From the NCBI GenBank assembly GCA_900557175.1, contig USSL01000069.1, forward strand, positions 1 to 8,021: a stretch of 8,021 bases of DNA. Reading direction: 5' to 3'. Both the position numbers and the translations under genes were made by a program. The notes below the pieces were generated by a model. That model ran no database searches and was not told the DNA's origin. It was given only the letters and a program-made list of their open reading frames with translations. This stretch comes from an uncultured Eubacteriales bacterium. GTDB taxonomy: Bacteria; Bacillota; Clostridia; Lachnospirales; Lachnospiraceae. This document shows positions 1 to 4,910 of this stretch, piece by piece (position 1 is the first letter of the stretch; every line of letters starts with the position of its first letter).

Positions 1-39
1 GATTATATATCAAAATCCTTGAGAATAGGGTGTCAACTT
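1..39. other. Unassigned left edge, possible mobile-element or rearrangement junction
   Basis: This short stretch lies past the stop of the truncated minus-strand reading frame at 40-129. It contains GGTGT and ACACC as inverted arms in the minus-strand direction (around 29-54), with AAAAGTTGACACC reading towards the edge. Such an arrangement could be the end of an insertion sequence, but I do not recognise the element, no transposase is in view and no target duplication can be tested because the window stops. It could equally be ordinary intergenic sequence after an old deletion. Confidence 0.25.
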
Positions 40-129
40 TTATGATACAACACCAGGCAGTTTATAAACCTTTTCTTTATATTTAGCTTTTAAGTAATCG
101 GAATATTTATAATAAAATGAATGACTCAA
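40..129 (-). pseudogene. Truncated N-terminus of a radical-SAM-type protein (5' remnant)
   Basis: A 29-codon frame begins with TTG at 129, six bases after a GGAGG (136-140), and ends at TAA (40-42). Its peptide contains YSDYLKAKYKEKVYKLP. From memory this resembles the N-terminus of the TIGR01212/YhcC-like radical SAM proteins of Clostridia, where a similar Y-x-x-YLK-x-KY-x-EKV-x-KL stretch runs directly into a TCPNR segment and the iron-sulfur cysteines. Here the similarity stops after Leu-Pro and the frame closes four residues later, so the catalytic domain is missing. A fitting promoter (170-198) and ribosome binding site support it having been a real gene start. A short genuine peptide is possible but less likely. 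The family assignment is recalled, not searched. Confidence 0.45.
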
Positions 130-141
130 AAATAACCTCCA

Positions 142-158
142 TTGAATACATGATTCAA
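142..158. repeat. Short inverted repeat in the leader of the truncated gene
   Basis: TTGAAT and ATTCAA flank a five-base spacer (ACATG) in a perfect inverted repeat. It lies between the candidate start of transcription (near 163) and the GGAGG at 136-140. It could be a small operator or a weak hairpin, but in A/T-rich sequence a 6-bp repeat can arise by chance. Confidence 0.3.
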
Positions 159-169
159 AATCAAAGTTT

Positions 170-198
170 ATTATATACTTTTTTTGCATTAATTTAAA
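170..198 (-). promoter_or_regulatory. Candidate SigA promoter of the truncated left-edge gene
   Basis: On the minus strand TTTAAA (193-198) is followed after 17 bases by a perfect TATAAT (170-175). Transcription would start near 163, about 33 bases before the TTG start at 129. The exact -10 box, ideal spacing and downstream GGAGG make it plausible although the -35 box matches at only four of six positions. Confidence 0.5.
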
Positions 199-312
199 CC
201 CCTAAACGACAATTTTAAGTATTTCGTATAAAATTAAAGAAAAATATGGAAGTATAGGATGAGAAAAACGGCAGATAATATTTCTATCAGAGCTGACAGG
301 AGGTCATAAAAT

Positions 313-522
313 ATGAAAAGAAACTGGTTAGATGTGGCTGCTTTGATACTGATTATTATTGGCGGTATTAATTGGGGCCTTGTAGGATTTTTTAATTTTA
401 ATCTCATTACGTACTGCTTTGGGACGGCTTCGATGATATCAAGAATTATTTTTGCAATCGTCGGACTTGCAGCTGTATATTCCCTTGTGCTTTTTTGGAA
501 ACTCAAAACAGACGAGGAATAA
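313..522 (+). CDS. DUF378 (YuzA-like) small membrane protein
   Basis: This 69-residue protein of unknown function belongs by pattern to the DUF378 family: the stretch IGGINWGLVGFFNFNLI (about residues 17-33) is the hallmark, and B. subtilis YuzA is a member. Two hydrophobic segments, about residues 8-29 and 42-62, predict a two-pass inner-membrane hairpin; the tail is charged (KLKTDEE). The start is secure because AGGAGG (298-303) lies nine bases before the ATG. It is the only confident plus-strand gene and stands alone. The 5' region back to 176 is very A/T-rich, and I found no plus-strand promoter with acceptable -35, -10 and spacing. No U-tract terminator follows it on this strand. The family call is firm; no biochemical role is known to me. 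Confidence 0.88.
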   Translation: MKRNWLDVAALILIIIGGINWGLVGFFNFNLITYCFGTASMISRIIFAIVGLAAVYSLVLFWKLKTDEE

Positions 523-544
523 GAAAACGGAAATCTGTGGATGT

Positions 545-578
545 TAAAAGGCGGATACCAGCTTTGTGATATCCGCCT
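545..578 (-). terminator. Intrinsic terminator after the P-loop gene
   Basis: Positions 549-560 and 567-578 form a 12-position stem with a single C-A mismatch and a six-base loop. Its outer nine pairs are perfect and G/C-rich (AGGCGGATA). Read on the minus strand the stem is followed by TTTT (546-549), the outermost T overlapping the last stem pair; read on the plus strand it is followed by A residues. It therefore most likely ends leftward transcription about 30 bases after the P-loop gene and does not serve the convergent DUF378 gene. The U-tract is short, so efficiency may be modest. Confidence 0.7.
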
Positions 579-609
579 AAAATGTAATAAAATGATGTTA
601 TCAATGTGA

Positions 610-1029
610 TTACAGTGAAATGATAATGTTTTCTCTGAATTCCTCAGGAAGGTTCTGTGCGTCTTCGGAGATACTTAATACAAAATCTGTCTCAAATGTC
701 TTGGAAATCTTATCAAGCTGTGTCAGTACATAGCCGATATACTCATCTGAAACACATGCAATGTTTAAAAAGCTGTCGAGATACATAGCCTGAAGGTCAT
801 GATCCTGGGAAATAAGTCCGCAGATGAAACCTAAAAAGCTGTCGTAGTTGTCAATTGGAAAATCCTTGACGTTGATTAAACGGATTTTGTTGCTGAGTTC
901 ATACATATGCTTGTTGTTTTTGTCAAGGTAAACGATGTTACCTGTCGCTGTCTTTACAGCATCATTGACCTTCTGAATAAGAAATTTTGTTTTACCTTTA
1001 CCCTTTACACCTGAAATAATTTGTATCAT
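610..1029 (-). CDS. Small P-loop NTPase-like protein of unknown function
   Basis: The 139-residue product starts with a Walker A motif, GVKGKGKT at residues 7-14, directly after a beta-strand (MIQIIS). A later hydrophobic strand ending in polar/acidic residues (DFVLSISED, about 114-122) may act as a Walker B-like element. There is no signal peptide or membrane segment, so it should be cytoplasmic. It is far shorter than PilT or AAA+ ATPases and has no other recognisable domain. I recall similar proteins in Lachnospiraceae genomes, sometimes loosely labelled twitching motility protein PilT, a label not justified by the sequence. The start is supported by AGGAGGAGAG at 1034-1043. It has its own promoter (1090-1118) directly after the carboxypeptidase gene and a terminator after it, so it is probably a single-gene transcript. 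That it binds nucleotide is inferred; its function is unknown. Confidence 0.82.
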   Translation of the reverse strand: MIQIISGVKGKGKTKFLIQKVNDAVKTATGNIVYLDKNNKHMYELSNKIRLINVKDFPIDNYDSFLGFICGLISQDHDLQAMYLDSFLNIACVSDEYIGYVLTQLDKISKTFETDFVLSISEDAQNLPEEFRENIIISL

Positions 1030-1089
1030 TGTACTCTCCTCCTAATGTTGCATATATTTTCTAAAAATAGAATTCAAATTGATATACTA

Positions 1090-1118
1090 ATTATATTATA
1101 AATTATCCTAAAATTCAA
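1090..1118 (-). promoter_or_regulatory. SigA-type promoter of the P-loop gene
   Basis: TTGAAT (1113-1118) and a perfect TATAAT (1090-1095) are separated by exactly 17 bases on the minus strand. Transcription would start near 1083, giving a leader of about 54 bases. The -35 box begins only three bases after the stop codon of the upstream carboxypeptidase gene. The sequence between the two genes is otherwise A/T-rich with no terminator hairpin, so some read-through from upstream is also likely. Confidence 0.65.
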
Positions 1119-1121
1119 TGA

Positions 1122-2225
1122 CTATTTCTGATATTTTGCTAATATTTTATTCATTTGCGAATACAATTCCGGTTTGCCGTTGTTGCCGAGGGAAACAGCG
1201 ATATATGTGTTGCCTGCGGTATCAGCTGTATAAGCAATAAGGCAGGCGCCTGCGGCAGCGGTTGTCCCTGTTTTGCCGCCATAGACTGTCATTCCTTCCG
1301 GGCTTGAATACGTTCCGTTCATATACAGGTTTGTTGAAGTGTAAGTGACGGATGCTGTATTGCCGGAGGCTGCTGTGTAATGGTTTGTATAGCTTGGCTG
1401 GCAGACAGCACTTTTAAAGTCATCGTATTTAAGACATTCATTAAATATAAGATATAAATCATAAGCACTTGAGTAATGATTGTCAATGTCCAGCCCGCTC
1501 GGATTTGAAAAATGCGTGTTGACAGCGCCGATCCGGTTGGCTTCTGCATTCATCATTGCGACAAAGTCAGAGACGCTGCCGCCTACATGAATGGCAAGCG
1601 CATTAGCGGCGTCATTTCCTGAATAAACGAGCATACTGTATAAAAGCTCTTTGACTGTGACAGAATCGCCGGGCACAAAGCCGCATACCTGCGCTCCCGG
1701 AATCATGTCTGCGTTCATTTCAGAGGTCAGTGTGACAACATCATCCATATTTCCGTGCTCAAGAACAATAAGCGCTGTCATAAGCTTTGTGAGGCTGGCA
1801 GGTGCCACCTCCTTGTACGGAAGATTATTGTAGAGAACCTCATTAGTCGTTGTACAGACTAAAAGTCCCGGCAATGCACTTGAAGGCTCGGTGTCTGATG
1901 GCATTGAAGCTGCCGGATCATTTGACGCATCGGCTGTGTCGCCGGTTTCTGTCTGAGGTACCTGTGCTGCCTGTGTCTCACTTTCTGTCTGAGTTGTTTC
2001 GGATTCAACAGGTGCTGCAGGTTCTGTGTCGTTTAAAATGTCAGAAGTAATGACAGCGATACCGTCGGAATATGGAGTGATTGTTTCGGCTGCTGTCAGA
2101 TCAAGAATATCCGAGCTTTTAAGGATGTTCAAATCCGAATATTCAATTAACATCGCAGAATCTGCACGGCAGCCGGTTAATAATATGGCAGCCGTGCAGA
2201 CTGTAAGTACAATTTTCTTTTTCAT
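1122..2225 (-). CDS. D-alanyl-D-alanine carboxypeptidase lipoprotein (serine-type PBP)
   Basis: This 367-residue enzyme of the DacA/DacF (peptidase S11) type would remove the terminal D-Ala from peptidoglycan pentapeptides outside the membrane. All three penicillin-binding motifs are present: SLTK (144-147, catalytic Ser144 and Lys147), SGN (202-204) and KTG (318-320). The N-terminus is a lipoprotein signal with lipobox LLTGC, so Cys19 should be lipidated. Residues about 65-118 form an acidic, Ser/Thr/Glu/Pro-rich spacer holding the catalytic domain off the membrane. The chain ends about 47 residues after KTG, so the usual PBP5 C-terminal beta domain and amphipathic anchor are missing and the lipid anchor presumably replaces them. 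The ATG at 2225 is preceded by a purine-rich tract with only a weak AGAG ribosome binding site. The gene follows mgsA after 31 bases and may share its transcript. Confidence 0.92.
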   Translation of the reverse strand: MKKKIVLTVCTAAILLTGCRADSAMLIEYSDLNILKSSDILDLTAAETITPYSDGIAVITSDILNDTEPAAPVESETTQTESETQAAQVPQTETGDTADASNDPAASMPSDTEPSSALPGLLVCTTTNEVLYNNLPYKEVAPASLTKLMTALIVLEHGNMDDVVTLTSEMNADMIPGAQVCGFVPGDSVTVKELLYSMLVYSGNDAANALAIHVGGSVSDFVAMMNAEANRIGAVNTHFSNPSGLDIDNHYSSAYDLYLIFNECLKYDDFKSAVCQPSYTNHYTAASGNTASVTYTSTNLYMNGTYSSPEGMTVYGGKTGTTAAAGACLIAYTADTAGNTYIAVSLGNNGKPELYSQMNKILAKYQK

Positions 2226-2256
2226 GCTCTTTTCTTTCTTTTTCTAAAATACTTGA

Positions 2257-2652
2257 TTACTTGTAAAATTCACGCCATTCAAGATCCCCTCTGTCGAGTG
2301 CCTTAATTAAGAGCTCCGCAGTTGCGAGATTTGTTGCGATAGGAATGTTGTGCAAGTCACAAAGGCGGACAATTTCGTGAACGTTCGGTTCGTGGGATTT
2401 GGAATTAATCGGATCACGCAGGAAGATGACAAGGTCGATCGTATTATGCTCTATCTGCGCGGAAAGCTGCTGCTCACCGCCGAGATGTCCTGCGAGAAAC
2501 TTGTGGATATTTAAGTTAGTGACTTCTTCAATAAGACGTCCGGTTGTTCCTGTGGCATAGAGTTCGTTTTTTGAAAGTATACCTCTGTAGGCAATGCAGA
2601 AATTCTGCATGAGTTTTTTCTTGTTGTCATGTGCAATTAAGCCAATATTCAT
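2257..2652 (-). CDS. mgsA: Methylglyoxal synthase homologue with altered catalytic residues
   Basis: The 131-residue protein matches MgsA over its full length. The family enzyme converts dihydroxyacetone phosphate to methylglyoxal and phosphate, relieving sugar-phosphate build-up. Visible landmarks are HD at 8-9 (E. coli His19-Asp20), the phosphate-binding ATGTTGRL (33-40), GGEQQ (58-62), LRDP (78-81), HEPN (87-90) and IATNLATAE (105-113). Length fits the Bacillus enzyme, which lacks the N-terminal extension of E. coli. Two positions are odd: Glu60 stands where E. coli has catalytic Asp71, and Asn90 where it has Asp101. The fold call is firm but activity is less certain. AGGAGG (2662-2667) precedes the ATG, and two candidate promoters lie upstream. 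The carboxypeptidase gene follows closely. In many Clostridia this gene follows minE-rodA; here rodA is absent. Confidence 0.92.
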   Translation of the reverse strand: MNIGLIAHDNKKKLMQNFCIAYRGILSKNELYATGTTGRLIEEVTNLNIHKFLAGHLGGEQQLSAQIEHNTIDLVIFLRDPINSKSHEPNVHEIVRLCDLHNIPIATNLATAELLIKALDRGDLEWREFYK

Positions 2653-2690
2653 AATGATCTACCTCCTGTTTTGTTGTAAAACAAATTTTT

Positions 2691-2719
2691 AGTATAAACC
2701 TACCCCATAATTCTTGCAA
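2691..2719 (-). promoter_or_regulatory. Proximal candidate promoter of mgsA
   Basis: TTGCAA (2714-2719), 17 bases, then TATACT (2691-2696) on the minus strand. Transcription would start near 2684, about 32 bases before the ATG. The -10 box matches consensus at five of six positions. A small hairpin-capable repeat (TGTTTT/AAAACA, 2667-2683) lies between this start point and the ribosome binding site. Confidence 0.55.
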
Positions 2720-2734
2720 AAATGCTATATTAAT

Positions 2735-2763
2735 AATATACAAAATCTTGGGAGGTTTTGCAA
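2735..2763 (-). promoter_or_regulatory. Distal candidate promoter of mgsA
   Basis: A second TTGCAA (2758-2763), again 17 bases, then TATATT (2735-2740). It has the same -35 hexamer and spacing as the proximal promoter, 44 bases further upstream. The two may be alternative starts for mgsA and the carboxypeptidase gene. Confidence 0.45.
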
Positions 2764-2769
2764 TATATT

Positions 2770-2799
2770 TATAAATAATTAACGAAAAAATTATTTATA
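2770..2799. repeat. A/T-only inverted repeat downstream of minE
   Basis: An 11-bp perfect inverted repeat (TATAAATAATT at 2770-2780; its complement at 2789-2799) encloses an eight-base spacer. It lies 27 bases after the minE stop and just upstream of the distal mgsA promoter. It has no G/C pairs and no U-tract after the stem on the minus strand, so it is not a convincing terminator. It could be a protein-binding site or a chance A/T repeat. Confidence 0.4.
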
Positions 2800-2825
2800 T
2801 GACTCACCGGCAATAAGTATGGGCC

Positions 2826-3101
2826 TTACAAATTTTGATGCTGCTTTGTCGGTTCCTCAAGAATCTCCTTAAAAGGGATGTAAACAACTAAAACAGGGAC
2901 TTCTTTTTCTTTTGAAACAATCTTAAAATCTATGGCATTTAGATTAATTTCCATATATTTTTCGAGTGCGTGGGAAATATCACACTGAATGTTTGCAAGT
3001 GTATCCGGAGCGCAGCGCGCTCTGTCCGAAATTAAGACGGCAGCAAGACGCTCTTTGGCGACATTGCCGGATTTTTTTTTAAATAAACGGGAAAATATCA
3101 T
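2826..3101 (-). CDS. minE: Cell division topological specificity factor MinE
   Basis: MinE stimulates the ATPase of membrane-bound MinD and drives its pole-to-pole oscillation, which keeps the division inhibitor away from mid-cell. The 91-residue length is normal. Residues 1-10 (MIFSRLFKKK) form the short amphipathic membrane-targeting start; about 13-40, beginning NVAKERLAAVLISDRA, is the MinD-binding region; the rest, with FKIVSKEKEVPVLVVYIP, is the beta-strand dimerisation domain. The gene begins 11 bases after minD, and the AAGGAGG that serves it overlaps the minD stop codon, indicating tight co-translation. Presence of MinE suggests the oscillating type of Min system rather than the DivIVA-tethered Bacillus type. 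No minC lies next to the pair. Confidence 0.95.
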   Translation of the reverse strand: MIFSRLFKKKSGNVAKERLAAVLISDRARCAPDTLANIQCDISHALEKYMEINLNAIDFKIVSKEKEVPVLVVYIPFKEILEEPTKQHQNL

Positions 3102-3112
3102 CGCCGGCCTCC

Positions 3113-3904
3113 TTAACTGATTTTAAGAAGACGGCCAAGCTGATGAAAAAGGCCTCGGTTTAATTTAGCAGGGGTTAATGGAATCTGACGTCCTGTAATG
3201 CGGAGACATATGTCGGCATAGGCCTGTCCGGCCGGAGACTTCATACCAATGACCGGCTCACCGTGGTTGGTTGCGATAACGACCTGCTCATCATCCGGGA
3301 CAAAGCCAAGCAGCGAAAGTCCGAGAATATCGACAACATCCTCGACGGACATCATATCACCGCGGCGGATTAAGTCATACCTCAGTCTGTTGACAATCAT
3401 ATAGACATTATCAATGCCATGATAAGCCAAAAGACCGGAAACTCTGTCGGCATCACGGATAGCGGAAATCTCCGGTGTCGTGACGACGATGGCTTTATCA
3501 GCACCGGCAATGGCATTTAAAAATCCCTGCTCTATGCCGGCAGGACAGTCAAGAAGAACATAATCATAGTCTTCTTTTAGCTGCATTGTAAGCTTTTTCA
3601 TCTGCATTGGTGTTACGGCAGTTTTATCTTTTGTCTGCGCGGATGGCAGCAGATAAAGATTCGGGAAACGCTGGTCATGAATTAATGCCTGCTTAAGCCT
3701 GCATCTTCCCTCAATCACATCGACTAAATGATAGACAATGCGGTTTTCAAGTCCCATAACAACATCAAGGTTTCTAAGACCGATATCTGTATCGATAAGA
3801 ATCACTTTCTTGTCCAGCTTCGCAAGACCGGCGCCAATATTTGCCGATGTGGTCGTTTTCCCGACACCGCCTTTTCCGGATGTAATAACGAATACTTCAC
3901 CCAT
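3113..3904 (-). CDS. minD: Septum site-determining ATPase MinD
   Basis: MinD is a deviant-Walker ATPase of the ParA/MinD family that binds the membrane as an ATP dimer and recruits MinC and MinE. The 263-residue product carries the deviant Walker A KGGVGKTT (11-18), the LIDTDIGLRNLD switch region (about 36-47), and the Walker B VLLDCPAGIE (about 117-126). The C-terminal RGLFHQLGRLLKIS is an amphipathic membrane-targeting helix. The ATG is preceded by GGAGG (3915-3919). A near-consensus promoter lies about 50 bases upstream, so minD is first in its operon with minE behind it. In Clostridia minC normally comes directly before minD; here the next gene upstream is radC, 176 bases away, and that gap holds no minC remnant that I can recognise. 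Confidence 0.96.
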   Translation of the reverse strand: MGEVFVITSGKGGVGKTTTSANIGAGLAKLDKKVILIDTDIGLRNLDVVMGLENRIVYHLVDVIEGRCRLKQALIHDQRFPNLYLLPSAQTKDKTAVTPMQMKKLTMQLKEDYDYVLLDCPAGIEQGFLNAIAGADKAIVVTTPEISAIRDADRVSGLLAYHGIDNVYMIVNRLRYDLIRRGDMMSVEDVVDILGLSLLGFVPDDEQVVIATNHGEPVIGMKSPAGQAYADICLRITGRQIPLTPAKLNRGLFHQLGRLLKIS

Positions 3905-3935
3905 AGGGATTTACCTCCAATGATTAATGAAACGG

Positions 3936-4012
3936 TCGAATAAACAAAGAAAGCTTTTAACATCATATAATATTTTGCAAAAAATGTCAATTAAGCCTGC
4001 AAATTTATTCGA
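3936..4012. repeat. Inverted repeat flanking the min promoter
   Basis: TCGAATAAA (3936-3944) and its exact complement (4004-4012) lie on either side of the minD promoter: one arm just downstream of the expected transcription start, the other about 14 bases upstream of the -35 box. A nine-base GATTAATGA also occurs directly repeated at 3922-3930 and 4011-4019. This layout could suit a dimeric regulator bridging the promoter, but no regulator family is implied by the sequence. Confidence 0.4.
3962..3990 (-). promoter_or_regulatory. Strong SigA promoter of minD-minE
   Basis: A perfect TTGACA (3985-3990) is followed after 17 bases by TATGAT (3962-3967) on the minus strand, eleven of twelve consensus matches. 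Transcription would start near 3955, leaving a leader of about 50 bases before minD. This is the best promoter in the window. Confidence 0.8.
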
Positions 4013-4013
4013 T

Positions 4014-4033
4014 TAATGATGAATAATGATGAA
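4014..4033. repeat. Tandem 10-bp repeat upstream of the min promoter
   Basis: TAATGATGAA occurs twice head to tail (4014-4023 and 4024-4033), one helical turn apart, at roughly -60 to -80 relative to the expected minD transcription start. It overlaps the GATTAATGA repeat. It might be an activator or repressor site with two same-face copies, or a slippage duplication. Confidence 0.45.
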
Positions 4034-4080
4034 AATATCAAAGCTTCTCTCCTGCATCCATTCCGGCAGTGCCGGCTTAA

Positions 4081-4785
4081 TCAGTCCTCATGAATGAAAC
4101 GATATAAGGATTCGTACTTTTGATCTCCGATAATTAAATGATCCAAAAGCCGGATACCAATATAGCTGCCGGCCTTATGTATGGATTTTGTGACTGCGAT
4201 ATCTTCTCTGCTCGGTGTCGGATCGCCGCTTGGATGATTATGGATAAGAACAATGCTGACGGCTTCGCACTTTAGCGCCTCAATAAAAATTTCCCGCGGA
4301 TGAATGACAGATGTATTGACAGTGCCCTTGAAAATGAGGCTGTCTTTGATGAGCCTGTTTTTTGTGTCGAACATCATAAGCATCAGATGTTCCTGCGTAT
4401 AATGGCGCATCTGTTCCATATAATAATCGGCGATTGTATCGGGACGATTAAAGCATAGACGGTCTTTGGCAGCGGATGAGGAAATACGGACGGCAAGTTC
4501 CGCAGCACACAAAAGTTGAATGGCTTTTACAGTGCCGATACCTTTGATTGTTTCTAAATCGGAGATTGATAAATGACATAGACCAAAAATTCCGCCTTTT
4601 TTCTCGCAGAGGGATAAAACATTGAAGGCGAGGTCGGTACTTCGCAGATTTTTTGTTCCGGTTTTGATGATAACGGCCAGAAGTTCTGCATCTGACAGTG
4701 CTTTTACGCCGAGCTGCTGGCACTTTTCGTAAGGACGCTCGGATACGGGCATACTTTTGATTGGTAATTTAGAATTGATTGTCAT
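4081..4785 (-). CDS. radC: RadC-family JAB/MPN-domain protein (DUF2466)
   Basis: The product is 234 residues, normal for the family. It has the N-terminal MPVSERPYEK segment, a helix-hairpin-helix-like LETIKGIGTVKAIQL (about 77-91) and a C-terminal JAMM metalloprotease-like core: HNHPSGDPTPSRED with His182, His184, Ser186 and Asp195, plus Glu165. This is the Zn-binding pattern of JAB domains. The old DNA-repair role of RadC is disputed and its true function is unknown. The frame can be extended to 4836, but that start would lie inside the terminator stem of the upstream gene; the ATG at 4785 has AAAGGAG (4792-4798) at the right distance, so I use it. In many Firmicutes radC precedes mreBCD; here the next gene is minD. 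Confidence 0.93.
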   Translation of the reverse strand: MTINSKLPIKSMPVSERPYEKCQQLGVKALSDAELLAVIIKTGTKNLRSTDLAFNVLSLCEKKGGIFGLCHLSISDLETIKGIGTVKAIQLLCAAELAVRISSSAAKDRLCFNRPDTIADYYMEQMRHYTQEHLMLMMFDTKNRLIKDSLIFKGTVNTSVIHPREIFIEALKCEAVSIVLIHNHPSGDPTPSREDIAVTKSIHKAGSYIGIRLLDHLIIGDQKYESLYRFIHED

Positions 4786-4817
4786 ACATGACTCCTTTCG
4801 GTAAGAGCCATGACTGT

Positions 4818-4860
4818 AAAAACTTCTCCTGCGCACATCTTTATTTTAGCACAGGAGAAG
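4818..4860 (-). terminator. Intrinsic terminator of the mutL-miaA-ynbB operon
   Basis: On the minus strand CTTCTCCTGTGC (4849-4860) pairs with GCGCAGGAGAAG (4823-4834) in a 12-bp stem with one G-U pair. The loop is 14 bases, and TTTTT (4818-4822) follows directly. This is a textbook intrinsic terminator about 50 bases after the PLP enzyme gene. It separates that operon from radC. Confidence 0.88.
4843..4848 (-). promoter_or_regulatory. Possible extended -10 box for radC inside the terminator loop
   Basis: The loop of the terminator reads TGCTAAAAT on the minus strand, an extended -10 pattern (TG-n-TAAAAT) with the hexamer at 4843-4848. No good -35 box exists; the best is TATACA after 18 bases. 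Transcription would begin near 4836, about 50 bases before the radC ATG. radC needs some promoter after the terminator, and this is the only candidate I see; read-through is the alternative. Confidence 0.3.
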
Positions 4861-4910
4861 CAGCTTGTATACTGAAATAGATTTGAAAATATCGACACGA
4901 TTCGACAATT

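Noticed and set aside
1..36. Leftward promoter with perfect TTGACA (31-36) and TATATA/TATAAT near the edge
   Set aside because: The spacing to any -10-like box is 21 bases or more, too long for a normal SigA promoter.
251..280. Possible sporulation-sigma promoter before DUF378 (GTATA, 15 bases, CAGATAATA)
   Set aside because: The boxes match known SigF/SigG consensus poorly and the spacing is short; in this A/T-rich stretch the match is not above chance.
234..506. A 90-codon minus-strand frame across the DUF378 gene
   Set aside because: It overlaps DUF378, which has a perfect ribosome binding site and family motif; the minus frame is hydrophobic only because it mirrors a membrane protein.
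1319..2050. Several open frames on both strands within the carboxypeptidase gene
   Set aside because: They overlap a gene with complete catalytic motifs, have no ribosome binding sites and show no recognisable protein features; they are shadow frames.
2770..2799. Terminator for minD-minE
   Set aside because: The stem is purely A/T and the T-run lies in the loop, not after the stem; kept only as an inverted repeat.
4061..4080. CCGGCA-C-TGCCGG palindrome after radC as a terminator
   Set aside because: The stem is only four to six pairs with a minimal loop, and no U-tract follows on the minus strand.
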